From positions 3,880,334-3,944,333 of the forward strand of contig NZ_CM001977.1 of NCBI RefSeq assembly GCF_000406165.1: a stretch of 64,000 bases of DNA, in the 5' to 3' direction. Positions 1 through 8,163 of this stretch are shown piece by piece. The notes beneath the pieces are model-generated. The model did not search any database and was not told where the DNA came from. It saw only the letters and a program-made list of their open reading frames with translations. The first letter of the stretch is position 1, and every line of letters begins with the position of its first letter. A program made the position numbers and the translations under genes. The stretch comes from Dickeya zeae NCPPB 2538. GTDB lineage: Bacteria > Pseudomonadota > Gammaproteobacteria > Enterobacterales > Enterobacteriaceae.

Positions 1-622
1 TGACCACGTCGCTCATATTCAGCAGTTCGGACAAATGACGAACCTGCTGGGCATTCCCCAACGGCAATTTGCTTTCGATATCATAGAAATAGACATGCAT
101 CCCCAGGCTTTCAGCCAGGATCCCAAGCTGGGTACCGATGTGACCATAACCAATGATACCGAGTTTCTTACCGCGCGCCTCAAAGCAGCCAACCGCCTGT
201 TTGTGCCAGATACCACGATGTGCTTTAGCGTTAGCAGTCGGAATGCCGCGCAACAGCAGCAGCAGCTCACCGATAACCATTTCGGCTACGGAGCGGGTAT
301 TGGAAAAAGGTGCGTTGAAGACCGGGATGCCACGTTTGGTTGCAGCCGACAATTCAACCTGATTCGTGCCGATACAAAAGCAACCCACTGCCACCAATTT
401 TTCAGCGGCGGCGAAAATGTCTTCCGTCAGATGCGTACGCGATCGAATCCCCACAAAGTGCGCGTCACGAATCGACGCTTTCAGCGCTTCCGGGTCAAGC
501 GCCCCTTTATGGTATTCAATATTGGTGTAACCTGCAGCACGCAGATTCTCCAGCGCATTCGGGTGCACCCCCTCCAGCAGCAGGAACTTAATCTTGTCTT
601 TTTCCAGTGATACCTTTGCCAT
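1..622 (-). CDS. serA: D-3-phosphoglycerate dehydrogenase, N-terminal part (runs off window)
   Basis: First committed step of serine synthesis: oxidises 3-phosphoglycerate to 3-phosphohydroxypyruvate with NAD in the cytosol. Reading the minus strand from the ATG at 622 gives MAKVSLEKDKIKFLL, almost identical to E. coli SerA, and the frame stays open for 207 codons to the window edge, ending at LLNMSDVV. The visible part has the N-terminal half of the catalytic domain and the Rossmann glycine motif GYGHIG near residue 160. The rest of the nucleotide-binding domain and the C-terminal ACT (serine-feedback) domain lie outside the window. rpiA is the next gene upstream on the same strand, but a strong terminator lies between them, so serA probably has its own promoter in 623-870. 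Confidence 0.97.
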   Translation of the reverse strand, partial: MAKVSLEKDKIKFLLLEGVHPNALENLRAAGYTNIEYHKGALDPEALKASIRDAHFVGIRSRTHLTEDIFAAAEKLVAVGCFCIGTNQVELSAATKRGIPVFNAPFSNTRSVAEMVIGELLLLLRGIPTANAKAHRGIWHKQAVGCFEARGKKLGIIGYGHIGTQLGILAESLGMHVYFYDIESKLPLGNAQQVRHLSELLNMSDVV

Positions 623-870
623 TTCCCGACCTTATTTTCAGACTTCAGATATGACGGTTTGCAAACCGGTCTGTGCAAACATAACAAAAAATACGCAGGC
701 GGCAATACAAACGATTGCCTTCGCGTTTTTTCTTACCCCCACCCGTCGGTGATTTCATGGCAAAAAATACTGCCAACCCTCAGCAAGACCAGACAGGGAT
801 GATGCGAAATAAGAAAAACTGATATTAAGTACCAAAAATGAGCCGTTAGAGAAAGTCGGATTTTTTAGAT

Positions 871-902
871 AAAAAAATCCGGCCACCGTTAGCGTGGCCG
901 GA
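871..902 (-). terminator. rpiA intrinsic terminator
   Basis: Inverted repeat TCCGGCCAC / GTGGCCGGA (878-886 and 894-902) with a 7-base loop, followed on the minus strand by seven Ts (877-871). Classic Rho-independent structure ending rpiA transcripts about 130 nt after the stop codon. Confidence 0.85.
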
Positions 903-954
903 CCTCTGCGAGAGATAACAACATGGCACTCTTTCATGGCACGTTTTCAGTGGG

Positions 955-996
955 ATGGTTTCAACACTATGATTTCAACACAATGGTTTCAACACT
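955..996. repeat. 14-bp tandem repeat, three copies
   Basis: Three contiguous 14-mers: atggtttcaacact, atgatttcaacaca, atggtttcaacact. Copies 1 and 3 are identical; copy 2 has two changes. The array lies 34 bp past the rpiA stop codon and before its terminator, so it would be transcribed in the rpiA 3' UTR. No function is evident. Confidence 0.9.
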
Positions 997-1029
997 GTTG
1001 TGGCCAGAATAGGTTACGCCAGGAATAAC

Positions 1030-1692
1030 TTATTTCAGGCGAACGGTTTTCACCCCGTCGGCGGTCCCCACCAGCGCGACATCCGCACCGCGGTTCGCAA
1101 ACAACCCCACCGTTACCACGCCAGCCAGATTATTGATGCAGTTTTCCATCGCCACCGCATCCGACAGATCCATATTGTGCACATCCAGAATAATGTTGCC
1201 GTTGTCTGTGATAACCCCATCACGATACACCGGCTGACCACCCAGTTTGACCAGCTCACGGGCCACATAAGCGCGCGCCATCGGGATAACTTCCACCGGC
1301 AACGGGAAACGCCCCAGCACATCAACCTGTTTGGACGCATCGACGATACACACGAACTGACGCGCGATCGCCGCCACGATTTTTTCGCGGGTCAATGCAG
1401 CACCACCACCTTTGATCATCTGCATGTGTGGGTTGATTTCATCAGCGCCGTCGACGTAGACATCAAGCACATCCACGTCATTACAGTCAAAAACCGGAAT
1501 CCCCAGACTTTTGAGCTTGGCGGTAGAAGCGTCAGAGCTTGAAACCGCGCCTTCAATTTGATGCTTGATAGACCCCAGTGCGTCAATAAAGTGCGCGGCG
1601 GTAGAGCCGGTTCCCACGCCAACGATAGTACCGGGGCGAACATAGTCGAGTGCGGCCCAACCAACGGCTTTTTTCAGTTCATCCTGCGTCAT
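1030..1692 (-). CDS. rpiA: Ribose-5-phosphate isomerase A
   Basis: Interconverts ribose 5-phosphate and ribulose 5-phosphate in the non-oxidative pentose phosphate pathway. The protein is 220 residues (E. coli 219) from the ATG at 1692, which gives the family start MTQDELKKAVGW; the frame stays open to 1752 but the extra residues do not resemble the family. The phosphate-binding loop GTGST is at 27-31; the DGADEIN segment near 81-87 and the KGGGAALTREK segment near 94-104 carry the catalytic Asp and Glu. It is divergent from argP, as expected from E. coli once the small yqfE is ignored. Confidence 0.97.
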   Translation of the reverse strand: MTQDELKKAVGWAALDYVRPGTIVGVGTGSTAAHFIDALGSIKHQIEGAVSSSDASTAKLKSLGIPVFDCNDVDVLDVYVDGADEINPHMQMIKGGGAALTREKIVAAIARQFVCIVDASKQVDVLGRFPLPVEVIPMARAYVARELVKLGGQPVYRDGVITDNGNIILDVHNMDLSDAVAMENCINNLAGVVTVGLFANRGADVALVGTADGVKTVRLK

Positions 1693-1841
1693 GATGTGCT
1701 TATGCCTGTAGCTACGAAAACGTGTGCGTATTATAGGGCAAGCCATCGTCAAAAGGAGAGCCTTGCCTGTCAGGTACGGTAATATTTCGGTCTCACGGCG
1801 GCAGGCTGGGCGATTTTTTTCGGCGATACCTCACAAAAATG

Positions 1842-1854
1842 TGGCATATTGCCA
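1842..1854. promoter_or_regulatory. Inverted repeat upstream of argP (possible LysR-type site)
   Basis: TGGCA-TAT-TGCCA, a perfect 5-3-5 dyad 35 bp before the argP start in the rpiA-argP divergent spacer. LysR-type regulators often bind such dyads near their own promoter. The assignment to ArgP is a guess from position only. Confidence 0.3.
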
Positions 1855-1888
1855 AATATAGTTTTTACGCAAAGGAATCTTCATCTTC

Positions 1889-2782
1889 ATGAAACGCCCG
1901 GACTATCGCACGCTTCAGGCGCTGGACGCCGTGATCCGTGAGCGTGGCTTTGAGCGCGCCGCACAAAAACTCTGTATTACGCAGTCCGCCGTCTCGCAAC
2001 GCATCAAACAGTTGGAGAACCTGTTCGGCCAGCCGCTACTGGTAAGAACGATTCCACCGCGTCCGACCGAACAAGGGCAGAAATTGCTGGCCTTGCTGCA
2101 TCAGGTGGAATTGCTGGAAGAAGAGTGGCTGGGCAATGAAAACAGCAATGAAACCCCTCTATTGCTGTCTCTGGCGGTCAACGCCGACAGTCTGGCGACC
2201 TGGCTTTTACCCGCCCTGCAACCTGTACTGGTGGACTCCCCCATCAGGTTGAATTTGCAGGTGGAAGATGAAACCCGAACCCAGGAGCGCCTGCGCCGGG
2301 GTGAAGTGGTGGGGGCCGTGAGTATTCAGCCGCAGCCGCTGCCAAGCTGTCTGGTGGATAAACTGGGCGCGCTGGATTATCTGTTCGTCGCCTCGCCAGG
2401 CTTCGCCAATCGCTACTTCCCTAACGGGGTAACGCGTTCGGCGCTGCTGCGTGCGCCAGTGGTGGCGTTCGACCATTTGGATGATATGCATCAGGCATTT
2501 TTGCAGCAAAATTTCGACCTGCCGCCGGGTAGCGTCCCCTGCCACATCGTTAACTCATCTGAAGCCTTCGTACAGCTCGCTCGTCAGGGCACTACCTGCT
2601 GTATGATTCCCCATTTGCAGATCGAACGTGAACTGGCGAACGGCGAACTTATCGACCTGACACCGGGGCTATGCCAGCGCCGTATGCTGTACTGGCACCG
2701 TTTCGCGCCGGAAAGCAGAATGATGCGACAGGTGACTGACGCCCTGCTCACGCACGGACGCCAGGTTCTGCGTCAATCCTGA
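1889..2782 (+). CDS. argP: LysR-family regulator ArgP (IciA)
   Basis: Transcription factor that in E. coli senses lysine and arginine and controls argO, dapB, lysA and other genes. It is 297 residues, the same length as E. coli ArgP, starting MKRPDYRTLQALDAVIRERG. The winged HTH spans about residues 4-61, with recognition segment ITQSAVSQRIKQLEN; the rest is the effector-binding domain. The DNA just before it contains AAAGGAA, some 12 bases from the ATG. The usual main target argO is absent from its E. coli position between yggE and mscS in this window. Confidence 0.95.
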   Translation: MKRPDYRTLQALDAVIRERGFERAAQKLCITQSAVSQRIKQLENLFGQPLLVRTIPPRPTEQGQKLLALLHQVELLEEEWLGNENSNETPLLLSLAVNADSLATWLLPALQPVLVDSPIRLNLQVEDETRTQERLRRGEVVGAVSIQPQPLPSCLVDKLGALDYLFVASPGFANRYFPNGVTRSALLRAPVVAFDHLDDMHQAFLQQNFDLPPGSVPCHIVNSSEAFVQLARQGTTCCMIPHLQIERELANGELIDLTPGLCQRRMLYWHRFAPESRMMRQVTDALLTHGRQVLRQS

Positions 2783-2814
2783 ATTCGTCAGGCAGACTCG
2801 CTTACGCGGCGCCC

Positions 2815-3537
2815 TCAGGGCGCTCGCTGTAATTCAAACACCACATCAACCTGATCATCAAAGTGAATAGTCTGCTGTTCATACGTTTGCGACACCTCGC
2901 TTTGCGCAGCCATATTGGTGGTTTTGAACATACGCGCGGCCGGTATCGGCTGATAGTTGGCAACGTGGTAGCGAATGCTGTAAACCGGCCCCAACGTGGC
3001 GTTAAACCCAGAAGCTAACGACTGCGCCTGTAATGTCGCCTGCTCTATCGCTTTTTTACGTGCCTGCTCACGGTAGATATCCGGGTTAGACACCCCCAAC
3101 TCCACCGCCCGGATCTCGTTAAGACCCGATTTGAGCGCCCCATCCAGCAGTTCATTGAGCTTATCCAACTGACGCAGCGTCACTTCCACCTGCCGCACCG
3201 CACGGTACCCTTTCAGGACCGAGCCGCCGTTCTTCAGGTAATCGTACTCCGGTTGGGTGCGCAAATTGGCCGCGTTGATATCTGTTTTGTCGATACCGTT
3301 TTTATCCAGAAAAGCAAAGTATTGTGCGACCCGATCATCCACCTGCTTTTTGGCGTCGGACACGTCTTTGGATGACACGCTAACTTCTATCGCCAGCCGG
3401 GCGATATCCGGCGTCGCATCCACACTCGCCGTACCGGAAGTCACAATGTGTGGCCCACTGGGTAGCTCATTGCCAGCCTGCGCCGTCAGTGACGACAAAC
3501 CGAGCAGCATAGTCAAAACCAGAACGTTCAGCTTCAC
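2815..3537 (-). CDS. yggE: SIMPL-domain periplasmic protein YggE
   Basis: 240-residue SIMPL (DUF541) protein linked in E. coli to protection against oxidative stress; its biochemical activity is not established. The N-terminus is a clear signal peptide (MKLNVLVLTMLLGLSSLTAQA, cleavage near residue 21), giving a periplasmic product. The remainder matches the family along its length, including the SGTASVDATPDIARL segment at the start of the domain. It is convergent with argP (33-base gap), matching the argP-side neighbourhood in E. coli apart from the missing scp genes. Confidence 0.93.
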   Translation of the reverse strand: MKLNVLVLTMLLGLSSLTAQAGNELPSGPHIVTSGTASVDATPDIARLAIEVSVSSKDVSDAKKQVDDRVAQYFAFLDKNGIDKTDINAANLRTQPEYDYLKNGGSVLKGYRAVRQVEVTLRQLDKLNELLDGALKSGLNEIRAVELGVSNPDIYREQARKKAIEQATLQAQSLASGFNATLGPVYSIRYHVANYQPIPAARMFKTTNMAAQSEVSQTYEQQTIHFDDQVDVVFELQRAP

Positions 3538-3600
3538 AGTATCTCCTTTGCGCGTGAATGAGTAACGAAGCCTACCCGGGGCAGGCTTTATTCACTATAG

Positions 3601-3648
3601 GCGAATGTCTGAATAGGTGAATGTCGGGATAGATGAATGCTGGAATAC
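3601..3648. repeat. 16-bp tandem repeat, three copies
   Basis: Contiguous units gcgaatgtctgaatag, gtgaatgtcgggatag and atgaatgctggaatac, in the spacer between the IclR-type gene (stop at 3686) and yggE (start at 3537). Two neighbouring units match at 12-13 of 16 positions or slightly fewer. It is upstream of yggE and could lie in its promoter. Confidence 0.8.
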
Positions 3649-3685
3649 CGGCTATGCATCGCGAAACCCAATGCCAAATGCCCGC

Positions 3686-4507
3686 TTACGCCGCAGGCGG
3701 CGTAAATCCTAGCTCAAGGGAAATATTGCGGGCAGTTTCCCGTAAGGGGTCAACCAGCGTATCAATCCCCATCTGTTGCAGACGCGCCATCGACAGCGAA
3801 ATGGAAACGGCATAGGCCACCCGGTGCTGAATATCAAACACCGGGGCAGAAATGCAGGAAACCCCCAACTCATTCTCTTCCCGGTCCATCGCTAACCCCT
3901 GGCGACGAATTTCCGCCAGTTCCTGTTGCATGGCGGGAAGCTCAACGATGGTGTTGTCGGTCAAAGGACAAATCGTGTTTTGATGGGTCCGCCAGTATTC
4001 TGCGGGGTAGTCCTCTGCGCCGTAGGCCATGAAAATCTTACCCATCGCCGAACTGTGCAAAGGCATATGCTGGCCGATGTAAGCGCGAGTACGCATCATG
4101 CCGGTAGTCGGTTCCAGCTTATAAATCAGAATCGCGTGATCATCTTCACGCGTTGAGAAGTTAACGGTCTCACCCACCGTCAGGTTCAACGCTTCAAGGT
4201 GCGGTGCCGCGACGTGCAACACATTCAACGACGAGAGCGCCTTCTGGCCGATAGCAATAAACTTGGTAGTCAGTCGATAACTGCCTGGCTGACGTGCAGG
4301 CACCACGTAACCACACCCGGCCAGCCCTTGCAACAAGCGATGGACGGTACTTTTATTCATGCCGGACAACTCGGCAATCCGCGCCAACGGGCATCCGTTG
4401 GGATAGTCGCTGAGTATTTCGATCAACTGTAAACCGCGAAACAGGCTTTGACTTCCCAGCGGCTTTTCCGCCTTCCCCTCGTCATCAATGCTTTGTTCAT
4501 TTATCAC
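3686..4507 (-). CDS. IclR-family regulator, YiaJ-like
   Basis: About 273 residues with an N-terminal winged HTH (GSQSLFRGLQLIEILSDYPN ... MNKSTVHRLLQGL) and a C-terminal IclR effector domain (NFSTREDDHAILIYKLEPTT, MDREENELGVSCISAPVFDI). The closest match I recall is E. coli YiaJ, repressor of the yiaK-S sugar/ascorbate genes, with long identical stretches. A GTG at 4507 is preferred as start because AGAGGAAG lies nine bases before it; an ATG at 4525 and others further up to 4627 are possible. No yia catabolic genes are near, so the targets lie elsewhere. It occupies the place of argO in the E. coli order. Orthology to YiaJ is likely but not proven. Confidence 0.85.
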   Translation of the reverse strand: MINEQSIDDEGKAEKPLGSQSLFRGLQLIEILSDYPNGCPLARIAELSGMNKSTVHRLLQGLAGCGYVVPARQPGSYRLTTKFIAIGQKALSSLNVLHVAAPHLEALNLTVGETVNFSTREDDHAILIYKLEPTTGMMRTRAYIGQHMPLHSSAMGKIFMAYGAEDYPAEYWRTHQNTICPLTDNTIVELPAMQQELAEIRRQGLAMDREENELGVSCISAPVFDIQHRVAYAVSISLSMARLQQMGIDTLVDPLRETARNISLELGFTPPAA

Positions 4508-4656
4508 GTCTGATCTTCCTCTCATTACGCCTGTCAGGACATCAACCTCTGCCAGGACAAAGACCATCATGAAACAGCATGTTATGCGATGCAATAGAGG
4601 AAATAGCTCACACTCCGCTACAGACAACAGCCGCAGGCATGAATCTACATAAAAAA

Positions 4657-5538
4657 CTACAGTGTCGGAGCGCCCTGAGACCCCGTCTGCGCTGAAGACG
4701 TATGGTGCAAATGCACATCCATCTGTGGATACGGAATGCCGATACGGTGCTCATCCAATGCCCGTTTGAAGTTCTCCAACAGGTCCCAATACACAGCTGC
4801 CGCATCGCCATTACTGGTCCACACCCGTACCACAAAATTAAGCGAAGACGGCCCCATCTCATTGAGCCGAATAGTGACGCCGTTATCATGCAGGATACGG
4901 TTATCCGCCGCGACGATAGCGCCCAGCACATTTTTCACCACATCGATATCCGCGTCATAGGCCACGCCGACAATAATTTCAGTACGACGATTCGGCTCAC
5001 GCGAACTGTTGATAATATTCCCTGCAATAATTTTGCCATTGGGCACCACGATGACTTTGCCGTCGGCCGTCAGCAGCGTGGTGGAAAAAATTTGCACCTG
5101 AGTCACCGTGCCCGCAATACCCCCCAAATCCACCGACTCACCGGTGCGAAAAGGCCGGAACATCACCAGCAGTACCCCAGCAGCAAAGTTCGACAGCGAA
5201 CCTTGTAAAGCCAAACCAACCGCCAGACCGGCGGCACCCAATACCGCAATCACCGATGTGGTTTGTACACCCACCCGACTTAGCGCCGCTATCAGTGTGA
5301 AAGCAATAATGCCGTAGCGCACCAGTGCAGACAAAAAGTCAGCCACCGTGACGTCAATACCACGAGTGACCATCAGCCGGTTTAGCGTGTTCGCCATCAT
5401 ACGGGCAATCAGCATCCCAACAGACAAAATCACCAGGGAGGCGACGACATTCACGGCATACTGCAACAGAATATGTTGATTATTCACCAGCCAGCTCTGC
5501 AAGCGTCCCATGCTTTCAGCTACGTTGAGTTCTTCCAT
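4657..5538 (-). CDS. mscS: Small-conductance mechanosensitive channel MscS
   Basis: Homoheptameric inner-membrane channel that opens on membrane tension and releases solutes in hypo-osmotic shock. It has 293 residues (E. coli 286). TM1 is near 29-57, TM2 near 68-91 and the pore helix TM3 near 96-127, with the alternating Gly/Ala packing GAAGLAVGLALQGSLSNFAAG typical of MscS, followed by the beta domain (PNGKIIAGNIINSSREP) and the alpha/beta C-terminal domain ending with PYPQMDV. It lies downstream of fbaA as in E. coli, with a terminator-like hairpin between, so it is probably expressed partly independently. Confidence 0.97.
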   Translation of the reverse strand: MEELNVAESMGRLQSWLVNNQHILLQYAVNVVASLVILSVGMLIARMMANTLNRLMVTRGIDVTVADFLSALVRYGIIAFTLIAALSRVGVQTTSVIAVLGAAGLAVGLALQGSLSNFAAGVLLVMFRPFRTGESVDLGGIAGTVTQVQIFSTTLLTADGKVIVVPNGKIIAGNIINSSREPNRRTEIIVGVAYDADIDVVKNVLGAIVAADNRILHDNGVTIRLNEMGPSSLNFVVRVWTSNGDAAAVYWDLLENFKRALDEHRIGIPYPQMDVHLHHTSSAQTGSQGAPTL

Positions 5539-5580
5539 TTGTTCGCTCCTGTTAGCATCATTTGCATTATCGGTATGCAG

Positions 5581-5608
5581 ATAAAATTAAGGCTCCCGTA
5601 GGAGCCTT
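5581..5608 (-). terminator. fbaA terminator
   Basis: Stem AAGGCTCC / GGAGCCTT (5589-5596, 5601-5608), loop CGTA, followed on the minus strand by AATTTTAT. The T run is short, so partial read-through into mscS is likely. Confidence 0.65.
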
Positions 5609-5625
5609 AGTCAAATTATTACGTC

Positions 5626-5679
5626 GATAATTACAACCGGTTCAATCATCACAACCGGTTTGATAATTACAGCACGTCA
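5626..5679. repeat. 18-bp tandem repeat reaching into the fbaA 3' end
   Basis: Units gataattacaaccggttc (5626-5643), aatcatcacaaccggttt (5644-5661) and gataattacagcacgtca (5662-5679). The third unit covers the fbaA stop codon (5667-5669) and its last three codons, so the array looks like a degenerate outward duplication of the gene end. Confidence 0.75.
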
Positions 5680-6743
5680 ACCGCGTTCAGTTCTTTAAAC
5701 GCTTGTTCCAGACGCGCCACCATGGTCACCTGACCGGCACGCAGCCAAGCACGCGGGTCATAGTATTTCTTGTTCGGCTTGTCGTCGCCTTCCGGGTTAC
5801 CCAGTTGACCCTGCAGATAGCCTTCGTTTTTCTTGTAGTAATTCAGGATGCCTTCCCAGGTCGCCCACTGGGTGTCGGTATCGATATTCATCTTCACCAC
5901 ACCGTAGCTGACTGCTTCGGCGATTTCTGCTGCGGAAGAACCGGAACCGCCGTGGAACACGAAGTCCAGGCTGTTGTGCGGCAGGTTGAATTTCTTGGAG
6001 ACATATTCCTGAGAATTACGCAGGATTTTCGGCGTCAGTTGCACGTTACCCGGCTTGTACACGCCGTGTACGTTACCGAAAGAGGCCGCGATGGTGAAAC
6101 GAGGGCTGATGGCGTTCAGTTTTTCGTAGGCATATGCCACATCTTCCGGCTGGGTATACAGCGCAGAGTTGTCCAGATGGCTATTGTCCACGCCGTCTTC
6201 TTCACCACCGGTGCAGCCCAGTTCGATTTCAAGCGTCATGTCCAGTTTGGCCATACGCGCCAGATACTTGCTGCAAATCTCGATGTTTTCTTCCAGCGAT
6301 TCTTCCGACAGGTCGATCATGTGGGAAGAGAACAGCGGTTTACCGGTAGCGGCGTAGTGTTTCTCACCTGCATCAAGCAGACCGTCAAGCCATGGCAGCA
6401 GTTTCTTCGCGCAATGGTCGGTGTGCAAAATCACCGGAATACCATAGTGTTCTGCCATCTGGTGTACATGATGAGCGCCAGAAATCGCACCCAGAATTGC
6501 CGCCTGCTGACCTTCAGCTTTCAGGCCTTTACCGGCAGTAAATGCAGCACCGCCGTTGGAGAACTGAACGATTACCGGCGCGCGCACTTTGGCTGCGGCT
6601 TCAAGAACGGCGTTAATGGAGTCGGTACCGACACAGTTAACCGCCGGCAGTGCAAAGTTATTTTCTTTGGCAATGGCGAATACTTTCTGAACGTCATCAC
6701 CAGTGATGACACCAGGTTTTACGAAATCAAAGATTTTAGACAT
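5667..6743 (-). CDS. fbaA: Class II fructose-bisphosphate aldolase
   Basis: Zinc-dependent cleavage of fructose 1,6-bisphosphate to dihydroxyacetone phosphate and glyceraldehyde 3-phosphate in glycolysis, and the reverse in gluconeogenesis. It is 358 residues from the ATG at 6743 (MSKIFDFVKPGVITGDDV), matching E. coli FbaA; the open frame extends upstream to 6914 without family similarity. Visible signatures are VILHTDHCAKK (zinc His and catalytic Asp, near 105-115), LEIELGCTGGEEDGV (zinc Glu, near 175-185), ASFGNVHGVYKPGNV and FHGGSGSSAAEI. It is the third gene of epd-pgk-fbaA and very likely highly expressed. Confidence 0.98.
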   Translation of the reverse strand: MSKIFDFVKPGVITGDDVQKVFAIAKENNFALPAVNCVGTDSINAVLEAAAKVRAPVIVQFSNGGAAFTAGKGLKAEGQQAAILGAISGAHHVHQMAEHYGIPVILHTDHCAKKLLPWLDGLLDAGEKHYAATGKPLFSSHMIDLSEESLEENIEICSKYLARMAKLDMTLEIELGCTGGEEDGVDNSHLDNSALYTQPEDVAYAYEKLNAISPRFTIAASFGNVHGVYKPGNVQLTPKILRNSQEYVSKKFNLPHNSLDFVFHGGSGSSAAEIAEAVSYGVVKMNIDTDTQWATWEGILNYYKKNEGYLQGQLGNPEGDDKPNKKYYDPRAWLRAGQVTMVARLEQAFKELNAVDVL

Positions 6744-6932
6744 GTCACGTGTCCTGTTTCGTTGGCCGTGGAGGGTTAGAGATTTGTCTGTTACTGCATT
6801 ATCGTCGGCAATACCGTGACTGCCGACATGACTACCATTTGTTGCTGCTGGTATTGCTACCGGTAGCCCGGCTTTCACCGGGTTACCAGGAGGCGAGATA
6901 TTCTCCCACCTCAAATGACTGACGAAAAACGC

Positions 6933-8096
6933 TTACTGACGAGCGCGTTCTTCCAGCATCACCACTGCCGGCAGTTTTTTGCCTTCCACAAACTCCAGGA
7001 AAGCGCCGCCGCCGGTAGAAATATAGGAGATCTTGTCGGCAATGCCGAACAGATCGATTGCCGCCAGCGTATCACCGCCGCCTGCGATGGAGAAAGCATC
7101 GCTGTTGGCGATAGCATTCGCCACAATCTCCGTCCCTTTACGGAAGTTCGGGAACTCAAATACACCAACCGGGCCGTTCCACAGAATCGTCTTGGCGTTT
7201 TTCAGGATATCAGCCAGACGTTCGGCAGAAACGTCACCCAGGTCCAGAATCTGTTCATCATCTTTAATGGCGGCCACGGATTTCAATGTCGCGCTGGCAG
7301 TTTCGGAGAATTCTGTTGCAACACGGACATCGCTCGGTACCGGAATATCACAGGTTTCCAGCAGTTTTTTCGCTTCTGGAATCAGTTCCGCTTCGTACAG
7401 TGATTTACCGACGTTATGGCCTTGGGCAGCAACGAAGGTATTGGCGATACCGCCACCAACGATCAGTTGGTCAGCAATTTTAGACAGTGAATCCAGCACC
7501 GTCAGTTTGGTAGACACTTTGGAACCACCGACGATGGCCACCATCGGGCGAGCCGGGTTACCCAGTGCTTTACCCAACGCTTCCAGTTCATTGGACAGCA
7601 GCGGGCCAGCACAGGCGATCGGTGAGAATTTGCCAACACCGTGAGTTGACGCCTGCGCGCGGTGTGCGGTACCGAACGCATCCATCACAAACACGTCGCA
7701 CAGCGCGGCGTATTTTTTGGACAGCACTTCGTCGTCTTTCTTCTCGCCCTTGTTGAAGCGGACGTTTTCCAGTACGACCAGTTCACCTTCGGCCACATCA
7801 ACGCCGTCCAGGTAATCTTTCGCCAGACGCACCGGTGCAGACAGATGGTCTTTCAGGTAGTTTACTACCGGCAGCAGGGAGAATTCTTCGTTGTACTCGC
7901 CTTCGGTCGGGCGGCCCAGATGGGATGTCACCATCACGCGGGCACCCTGCTTCAGGGCGATTTCAATGGTCGGCAGGGATGCGCGGATGCGGGCGTCAGA
8001 CGTCACTTTGCCATCTTTAACCGGCACGTTCAGATCCGCACGGATCAGCACGCGTTTGCCAGCCAAATCCAGGTCGGTCATCTTAATTACAGCCAT
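6933..8096 (-). CDS. pgk: Phosphoglycerate kinase
   Basis: Transfers phosphate between 1,3-bisphosphoglycerate and ADP, the first ATP-forming step of glycolysis. It has 387 residues, as in E. coli, starting MAVIKMTDLDLAGKRVLIRADLN. The N-domain substrate loop RADLNVPVKDG and SHLGRPTEG are at about 19-30 and 60-68; the C-domain nucleotide site GGSKVSTKL is near 195, and WNGPVGVFE and GGGDTLAA follow. It lies between epd (67-bp gap) and fbaA (189-bp gap). Confidence 0.98.
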   Translation of the reverse strand: MAVIKMTDLDLAGKRVLIRADLNVPVKDGKVTSDARIRASLPTIEIALKQGARVMVTSHLGRPTEGEYNEEFSLLPVVNYLKDHLSAPVRLAKDYLDGVDVAEGELVVLENVRFNKGEKKDDEVLSKKYAALCDVFVMDAFGTAHRAQASTHGVGKFSPIACAGPLLSNELEALGKALGNPARPMVAIVGGSKVSTKLTVLDSLSKIADQLIVGGGIANTFVAAQGHNVGKSLYEAELIPEAKKLLETCDIPVPSDVRVATEFSETASATLKSVAAIKDDEQILDLGDVSAERLADILKNAKTILWNGPVGVFEFPNFRKGTEIVANAIANSDAFSIAGGGDTLAAIDLFGIADKISYISTGGGAFLEFVEGKKLPAVVMLEERARQ

Positions 8097-8163
8097 GGTG
8101 AATCCTCTTGTTGATTCTCTTTAAAGTTGCTTGAGTGAGGTGTCGGTTTCCCGGCACCGCCTA

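Larger units (their letters stand above)
623..1029. other. serA-rpiA intergenic region
   Basis: 407 bases without a supported gene. They hold the presumed serA promoter and leader (623-870), the rpiA terminator (871-902) and a 14-bp triplicated tandem repeat (955-996). Open frames crossing it have no recognisable product. Confidence 0.7.

Noticed and set aside
3686..4507. The IclR gene as kdgR, the pectinolysis repressor of soft-rot bacteria
   Set aside because: The sequence differs from KdgR and matches YiaJ much better (for example the GSQSLFRGL and REDDHAILIYKLEPTTGM segments).
5703..6779. A 358-codon open frame opposite fbaA
   Set aside because: It mirrors a strongly biased, highly expressed gene and has no recognisable sequence; long antisense frames are common over such genes.
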